Part shown: positions 57,690 through 64,000 of the stretch, one piece after another
Layout of the letters: each line of letters opens with the position of its first letter
Position numbering within the stretch: the first letter of the stretch is position 1
Made by a program: the position numbers and the translations under genes
The notes under the pieces: generated by a model
Databases searched by the model: none
What the model was told of the DNA's origin: nothing
What the model saw: the letters and a program-made list of their open reading frames with translations, nothing else
Assembly: GCF_033958435.1 (NCBI RefSeq)
Contig: NC_134138.1
Location: 11,358,001-11,422,000 of the forward strand
Origin: Carettochelys insculpta
Lineage: Eukaryota > Chordata > Testudines > Carettochelyidae
DNA length: 64,000 nucleotides
Reading direction: 5' to 3'

Positions 57690-58565
57690 GTATATGGTTC
57701 AGAGGGATAGCCTTGTCAGCCTGTAGCTTCAAAAAAAGGCAAGAAGCCTTGCAGCTCCTGAAAGCCTAACAATTTTATGTATTTGGCAATGAGCTTTTAT
57801 AAGTAAGACCCACTTCTTCAGATCTAGAGCAGAAATAAGAATCCAGGGTTTATGTAGCAGGGAAGGGGCAGGAGATGGAAGAGAAAGAAAGGAGGGGAGT
57901 CACCTGTCATTAATAGGACCTGTGGAAGAAGTAAATTAAGTGGGACGGGTGCCATTTTTGCAAGTATCAAAGGTGAGGAAATTGCCCTTGTAATGCACCA
58001 GATGGTGGAGATCTCTGTTAAGGCCCTGGTTAAACTTGTCAAACTTGCAAATGCATCTCTTACCCATGAAAGCTGTGGCAAGGCCAGGTCAGAGAGTGCC
58101 TTCAGAGTGGGAGAAAGGCAGCCCAAACAGGAGGAAGGACCTGCATGGCAGTTGCAAGCATCTTGGAGGGAGCTGGCTCAACCAAACAGAGGCCAGCTGA
58201 CTCTACTGCTACCCTATTAAAAACAAACTCCACGGTTGGAAGGAGGGAAGGAAAGAGAGTGGGAGAACTGGAGAAGAGGTGTAGGCGAGACAGAGCAAGA
58301 GAGCAGATGTAAAGGAGAAGGCAGATCAGCTTCAGGTCAGGATAGCAGAGGAGGGGGTCCCCAGAGCAGGGCCTAGGCTCCCTGCCCTGGAGACCTCTTG
58401 CAAGCCCCAGCACCTGGGGGAAAAGGGGTGAGAAACTGGAGAAGCTGAAGAGATGGGACTGGACAGTGGCCTGGGTAAAAGAGGCTCTGGCCACAAAGCT
58501 CGTTGCCTAATAGATAAAATTGTTAGTCTTTAAGGCACTGCAGAACTGCTTGACTTGTAGGATAA
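57690..58565. repeat. Split gtgccac palindrome: two inverted arms ~640 bp apart
   Basis: The first arm (57690-57832: agagggatagccttgtcagc, gaaagcctaacaattttatg, cacttcttcagat) and second arm (58470-58565: gctcgttgcctaatagataa, ttgttagtctttaaggcact) are inverted copies of each other. The intervening part has no recognised gene. Confidence 0.6.
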
Positions 58566-58936
58566 AGAGTTTATGGGTTCCAGTTGGGTTTATAAGGAAG
58601 TCCTTTTCTCTGCTGGATTCTTTGCAGTTATATTCTATTGCACAGTGAATCAATATGTACTTTCAATCTTGATGGTGTTTTTTCTCTTTGATTTAAAAGA
58701 ACTAGCAAAAAGAATATATACAAGAAAGTACGTTGTGCATTATTCACTTTGCAATAGTGGTCATCTTGAACTAATTTACAGGGAATCAGCTACTGGCACT
58801 TTGTATGAACCAAAACAATACAGAAAATATATTGAATGCAACCACATATTCCAGGAAAACTATAAGAGAAAAGTGGGGGGAAATGATTTGTAAATTTAAA
58901 AGGTCCAGGAAGGAAAGTGATCAGAGATGTAGAGAT

Positions 58937-59606
58937 AGAGCTACATAGCAAAGTTATTTCAAAATAACAGCTGTCATTTTGAAATAACTACGCTCATGTC
59001 TACATAATGCAACAGCTATTTTTAAATAAATTTGAAATAGCAGTTAACTTATTCTGAAATTGGTAACCCTCAATTCACACGGAATAGTACCTATTTGGAA
59101 ATAGGTGCTGTTAATTAAGGCTTCGTCTACAAGACATTCCTCTTTTGAAAGAGGAATGCAAATGAGGGAAACTGAAATGCAAATAAAATGTTGATTTACA
59201 GATCTTCTGCTTCAGTTGCATAATCTCATCCGATCACTTTTTCAGGTTGGTTTTTTTTTCAAAAGGGGGGAAAACCCGTGTAGGTGGTGTTCTTCTGAAA
59301 AAAGAATAAGGGTTCTTTCAAAAAAGGGTGTGGTCTTTTTTTCTTCAAAAGAACTCTGCCTGCACTTCTTTGTTTTTTGTTTTTTTTTGTTTTGTTTTTG
59401 TAACTTTTTTGGAAAAAGCAATAGGATGAGATTATGCGAACGAAGCATGAGATTTGTAAATCAGTGCTTCATTTGCATTTTTGATTACCCTTATTTGCAT
59501 TCTTCTTTCCAAAGAGGAATGTAGTGTAGACATAGCTGGAGGGAATATACCCTACTTTGAAATAAGTCATAGTGCGTCCAATGTCCCTATTTCAAAATAG
59601 GCTCTA
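58937..59606. mobile_element. MITE with ttatttcaaaataac words, interrupted
   Basis: Left part 58937-59118 starts gagctacatagcaaagttat. Right part 59538-59606 ends ctatttcaaaataggctcta. The element at 59119-59537 lies between. Boundaries uncertain. Confidence 0.45.
59119..59537. mobile_element. MITE with ~50-bp terminal inverted repeats
   Basis: ggcttcgtctacaagacatt then cctcttttgaaagaggaatg at left. The right end aaagaggaatgtagtgtaga catagct is its complement. The centre is T/A-rich with polypurine runs. No matching 3-bp duplication (taa/gga). Confidence 0.75.
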
Positions 59607-59607
59607 C

Positions 59608-61413
59608 AGCTGCATCTGCAATATGAGATAAATTTGAATTCATTAATATCGATTTTGTAGTTCTGGAATTTGTAAGCTCAAATTTGACCATCCTCACTAA
59701 GTGGATTCATTGCTGCCACACTCAAATGGGCTAACACCTACACATTTGGCTAACTGTGGGAACCTATCCCACAGTTCCGTCATCCCCATGGCATTCTGGG
59801 TATGCCTGCTGGTCTTTGACATCATCTTCCCACATTGCATTTTCCTCATTCCCCTCCCAATCCCTGAAAATATGCTGATCGCTGGCAATAATAAGGAGAC
59901 CCTTCAAGTTAGAAGAAAGAGGATAGAAAAGTCTAGGAAAAAAGATTTTTGACTTTATTGAATCTAATACAGGGACCCCAGAAAGCAAGAAGAAAGAGAA
60001 AATAAGAAAGTTTTTCAGAAAAGAGAGTTGCTGATAGGTAGAATCTTTGGCTTTCCGGTGCGCTATAAGGCTTCTGTACAGAGACTATGTTTTAGAAGGA
60101 AAAGGATAGAAAAGTTAGGAAAAAAGAAATTTTGACTTTTCCCTGCACTATGGGCATGGGGTGGGGGGGTGTTCAGTGGGAGGCCAGTTGAGGTGGCAGA
60201 ATGCTGAAGTAGCTGAAAAGGAAATGAGACTGTCAAATTAGGCCCACTGGCAAAATGTTTACATTAGAGAGAAAATAATATAGAGGATGAGAATGATTTA
60301 AATAATGTATGTTCTGTAAAACATGACCCTGGAAGAGCATTTGCTAATGTAGTTTTGGAACAAACCAGAACAACCCAGAAAGAATGCCACTGTAGGTATA
60401 ATAAGGTGATGGTGGAAGCCCCAAATCTCATTGACTGGGTGGACCAGCTCGTGATTCCAGGGATGGGGAGAGGCCAAGCACTGAGGGCCCACTTGACATA
60501 GTCCCTTCATGGGGAATCAGCCCCCCAGCTCATGAGACTTCCCCCTGGCAGCAACAAGCCCCTTAGCTGCTGGGGGAGACCTCCCCCGAGTGGCAGCAAA
60601 ACCCCCAGTACCTTAGCCAAAGAGGGAGACTTCCCCATGGTGGCAGTAAGCCTCTGAATATCTTTCCCATCCTTGGAGCCCTAAATGTGTGCAAGCTACA
60701 ACATGGTGCTGCCTGGCAGCATGGTCAGCACCGAACAGCAGGCACGTCCTTTTATTGGGTTGGGGGCTACCCACGTTATGTGGCAGAGTGCAGGAAAGAC
60801 CCAGACTTCATGATGCCTATGGGGGAGGGAAGAGGGTTCGTGCACAAATATAAACCACTGAGAAGTTTCTTGTCATCTTATGCAACCATGACCCCCGCCA
60901 CAGCCTTGTTGCCATGTGGTGTGGCAGGGCAGTGCTGGTGCCAAGCTGTGCAAAAAATAATAACAAGTGTAGAGACAGAGCCACAAACTCCCTGCAGAGG
61001 CTATTTGGAATGGGTAGGTGTGCTCACAGCATAGCAAAGAATGAAAGACATGCTCAGGCTTTCATACAAACATGAGCCAACAGTCAAACACTTGCTGCTG
61101 CCACTTTGAAATTCATGGTCTTCCTGTTACTGGAGAGCAGCGGCCAGAGTGGAGCAGTAAGGGGCACTGTGGGTTACATACAGGACACCTCTGGAGGCTA
61201 ATATATTCGATTTTAAGACATGGCGCTTCCACACTGGCCTTTAATCGAACTTCTGAATTCGAGCTTGACGCTCTACCCGTCAGGTAACTGCAATTTTGTA
61301 ATCTCGATATTAGTGCTCCCTAAATTGAGCTAATGGTTCCAGCGAAGACAGTCATGTGATAATATCAAGTTAACTGCCTTAAATTCAAATTTATCTCGAA
61401 GTAGACACAGTCT
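59608..61413 (+). mobile_element. 1.8-kb inverted-repeat element, left copy
   Basis: Begins agctgcatctgcaatatgag and ends with the complement-type terminus atctcgaagtagacacag, so it has its own terminal repeats (gataaatttgaatt). It lies head to head with a second copy. No domain is recognised. A frame at 60687-61034 (FYWVGGYP, PMGEGRGFVHKYKPL) has a counterpart in the other copy but no known function. Confidence 0.8.
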
Positions 61414-61483
61414 TGTGTGTAGATGATGTAGTTCAAAAATAGCTAAGTGCTATTTCAAAATGCATTTCTGTGGTTGCATCTAC
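61414..61483. other. Spacer between the two inverted copies
   Basis: tgtgtgtagatgatgtagtt and atagctaagtgctatttc resemble 15715-15775, so the spacer is a piece of another MITE. Confidence 0.55.
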
Positions 61484-61958
61484 ACTATGAGATAAATTTG
61501 AATTAATTCAGTTCGCTCAATTTTATCCCCTGACTGTCTTCAGTGTAAATACCATTAGCTTGATATAGGGTGTGCTAATCTCGAGATTACAAAATTGCAG
61601 TTACTAGACAGGTATAGCGTCAAGCTCAAATTCAGAAGTTCGATTAAAGGTAAGTGTGGAAGTGCCACATCTTAAAAACGAATTTATTAACCTTCAGAGG
61701 TGTCCTGTACATAACCCACAATGCCACACTCAGTGCTCCGCTCTGGCCAGTGCTCTTCGGTAACAGAAAGAGCGTGAATTTCCATGCAGGAGCAGAGTGC
61801 CTTTAGTTGTGGGCTCATGTTACTATGAAAGCCTGATAAATGACTTCTTTCTTTCTATGCTATTAGCACTGTGAGTGCATCTACCCATTCAAATAGCCCG
61901 CGCAGGGAGTACGCAGCTCTGTCTGTACACTTGCCATTTTTTTCTGCGTTGTCTGGCG

Positions 61959-62270
61959 CCTGAGAGAGGTAGACATCGAGCTGGACAACTGGGAAGATCT
62001 AGCAGACGACCGCAGCAGATGGAGGCAGGGGTTACACAAGGGCCTTCAGAAGGGCGAGTTGAAGATCAGACAGCTAGCAGAGGAGAAGCGAGCGCACAGA
62101 AAGCACAATAAGGACTTGCCAGACACCCACTACATCTGCAAGAGATGCAGCAAGGACTGTCACTCTCGTGTGGGTCTTCATAGTCACAATAGACGCTGTA
62201 AATGAAGTCCTCAGTTGAAACTTTAAAGGGCGCGATCCATAGTCTATGAAGACTGAAGGATGCCTACTAC
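61959..62270 (+). pseudogene. Non-LTR retrotransposon 3' end inserted in the right arm
   Basis: Encodes the end of the same polyprotein as 10393-11098: IELDNWEDLADDRSRWRQGL, KGLQKGELKIRQLAEEK, then CKRCSKDCHSRVGLHSHNRR, a stop and the gaaggatgcctacta end. It is flanked by ctggcg at 61953-61958 and 62271-62276, a target duplication, and removing one copy restores the arm. It is strongly 5'-truncated. Confidence 0.9.
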
Positions 62271-62724
62271 CTGGCGTCAGCCCCTGCCCACTGTACCACA
62301 TGTCAACAGGCTGTGGTGGGGGTTGTGCTTGCATAAGAGGCCAAGAAACTTCTTCTCAGCAGTTTATATATCTGTGCGACCCTCCCTCTCCCCTCCCGCA
62401 TAGACACCACCCAGTGTAGGTCTTTCCAGTGCTCAGCCACATCACTTGGATAACCCCCAACCCAAACCAAACCAATAAAAGGATGTGCCAGCTGTTCGGT
62501 GCTGACAATGCTGCCAGTCACGCGTTTAAGGCTTCAAGGGTAGTTAAGATACTGGGGTTTTGCTGCTGCCATGGGGACATCTCCCCTGGCGGTTAAGAAA
62601 TTTGGGGTTTGGCTGCTGCTGTGAGGAAGAACCACTTCAACTGACCCCCCCGCTGTACCCACCCCCTTCTCCCATACTGGGGCTTGCTGCCACCGGAGGG
62701 AAACCACAAGTTCTTTTTTCCTGC

Positions 62725-63370
62725 ACTTTTCTATCCTCTTTCTTCTCACTTTGCAACACAGTCCAGGCCCCTGCATTATTTTCAGGGATCACATGCACAC
62801 AATGATGGGAGGTGGGCCACTCAGTGGATGGCCAGTTAAGAACACTGTCGTTGCACAGAAGCCTTATAGTGCACTGGAAAGCCAAATACCCTTTCCAATA
62901 CCAACATAATGAATGGGGAAACCAAAAATTCTCTCTTCCTACACTTTTCTATCCTCTTTCTTCTCATTTTAAAAAACAGTCCCGGATCCTGTATTACTTT
63001 CAGGGATCACATGCATGCAATCATGAGAGGTAGGGTACTCAGTGGATAGCCAGTTGAGAAAACAGTCATGGCACAGAAGCCTTATAATGCACTGGAAAGC
63101 CAAAGACTCTCCCCAAAACCAATATACTGAAGGGGGAAACCAAAAAAAAATGTTTTTTACACTTTCCTCTCCGCTTCCTTCTCACTTTGAAAAACAGTCC
63201 AGCCCCTGCATTCATTTCAGGGATCACATACACGCAATGATGGGAAGTGGGACAAGTGTATGGCCAGTTCAAAATACAGCTGCTGCACCCGTGTTGGCAA
63301 TGTAATGTGTGGGGAAACCAAAAATTCTTCCTTCGAATTTTGAAGGTCTCTGCATTATTTCCAGAGATCG
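62725..63370. repeat. ~217-bp tandem repeat, about 3 units
   Basis: acttttctatcctctttctt recurs at about 62725, 62942 and 63160 (degenerate). Each is followed by aaacagtcc, cagggatcac, gcaatgatggga and gccttatagtgcactggaaa blocks. The left copy has fewer units. Confidence 0.82.
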
Positions 63371-63661
63371 CCATATTTTCAGGGATCAGGAGGAGAATGA
63401 GAAAAATGCAATGGGGGAAGATGACATCAAGACCAGCAAGCATACCCATAATGCTGCAGGGATGAGGGAACTGTGGGATAGCTTCCCAAAATGCACTACC
63501 GCAACTATCGATGTTAGCTAATTTGTGTGTGGTAGCAATGACTGGACTTTGTGGGGAGCACAGTGGAAGGGAGGATGGTAAAAATGGAACTCGTAAATTC
63601 CAGAATTGGAAAATCGATATAAATAGATTCAAATTTATCTTATAGTGTAGATGCAGCCTCT

Positions 63662-64000
63662 GGCCGTGTCTACACATGCACGCTACTTCGAAGTAGCGGC
63701 GCCAACTTCGAAATAGCGCCCGTCACGGCTACACGTGTTGGGCGCTATTTCGAAGTTGAAATCGACGTTAGGTGGTGAGACGTCGAAGTCGCTAACCCCA
63801 TGAGGGGATGGGAATAGCGCCCTACTTCGAAGTTGAACGTCGAAGTAGGGCACGTGTAGACGATCTGCGTCCCACACCATCAAAATAGCGGGGTCCGCCA
63901 TGGGGGCCATCAGCTGAGGAGTTGAGAGACACTCTCTCTCCAGCCCCTGCGGGGCTCTATGGTCATCGTGTGCAGCAGCCCTTAGCCCAGGGCTTCTGGC
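63662..64000 (+). mobile_element. Harbinger MITE, cut by the window end
   Basis: Starts GGCCGTGTCTACACATG, preceded by tct (63659-63661). Colinear with the left ~315 bp of the family and crosses the deletion junction (cagcagcccttagcccaggg). Probably 711 bp in full. Confidence 0.93.

Larger units (their letters stand above)
61484..63658 (-). mobile_element. 1.8-kb inverted-repeat element, right copy, with retrotransposon insertion
   Basis: Reverse complement of 59608-61413 block by block. The outer terminus is ggctgcatctacactataag (on -) at 63658. It is longer because of an insertion at 61959-62270 and an expanded tandem repeat at 62725-63370. Confidence 0.82.

Noticed and set aside
59119..59537. 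A TAA duplication at the long-TIR MITE
   Set aside because: The right flank is gga, so no duplication can be claimed.
62725..63370. CRISPR-like array because of regularly spaced similar blocks
   Set aside because: The unit is ~217 bp, repeats are not short and identical with unique spacers, and the genome is vertebrate. It is an ordinary tandem repeat.
63066..63677. A 203-codon - strand frame
   Set aside because: It runs through the terminal repeat and the 217-bp tandem repeat, matches no family I know, and the left copy of the element does not preserve it as one frame.

Overview
This window is repeat-dominated, non-coding vertebrate nuclear DNA, most likely from a cryptodiran turtle. The best marker is a tRNA-derived SINE of the tortoise type (833-1744 and 37391-37601), whose A-box-like, B-box-like and 3' parts I recognise. 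Abundant CR1 retrotransposon 3' ends (five subfamily-like forms, both strands) and hAT, Tigger-like and Harbinger DNA elements agree with a reptilian genome. I found no host protein-coding exon, rRNA, tRNA gene or CRISPR array. Almost every long reading frame is either transposon-derived or a shadow of GC-rich repeat sequence.

The centrepiece is a 4116-bp PIF/Harbinger DNA transposon at 28397-32512 with ~36-bp terminal inverted repeats and a 3-bp target duplication. It carries two convergent genes: a Myb/SANT-like (trihelix) DNA-binding protein on the + strand and a DDE transposase on the - strand. Each has one intron whose splice signals restore a family-like reading frame. Both genes carry disabling lesions here: two apparent CGA-to-TGA stops and two indels in C/G homopolymers. 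Seven short relatives surround it: 1007-1717, 4941-5645, 20009-20719, 21739-22449, 25638-26348, 42354-43054 and 63662 to the window end. Four of them are exactly 711 bp. They are one internal-deletion derivative that keeps about 315 bp of the left end and about 400 bp of the right end. A second, older transposase relic lies at 14509-15711.

Layout. 0-17 kb: SINE with a nested Harbinger MITE, a Tigger-like MITE, CR1 copies, a non-LTR reverse-transcriptase C-terminal fragment, and the second Harbinger relic. 17-23 kb: GC-rich hAT-like repeats with a minisatellite, then MITEs nested in MITEs. 25-33 kb: a MITE, CR1, the full-length Harbinger, CR1. 33-58 kb: mostly unrecognised sequence with hAT elements showing clear 8-bp duplications, a CR1 ORF1 esterase fragment, Tigger-like MITEs, palindromic retroposon-like repeats and GC-rich repeats. 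58-64 kb: a dense nest in which two ~1.8-kb copies of one element lie head to head as a ~4-kb inverted repeat, one arm interrupted by a retrotransposon 3' end.

A general pattern is that several MITE families with unrelated interiors begin with variants of GGCTAYGTCTACAC. Where duplications can be read they are 3 bp long. This suggests that one Harbinger-type transposase lineage served many non-autonomous families. That is inference. The termini and duplications are read directly.
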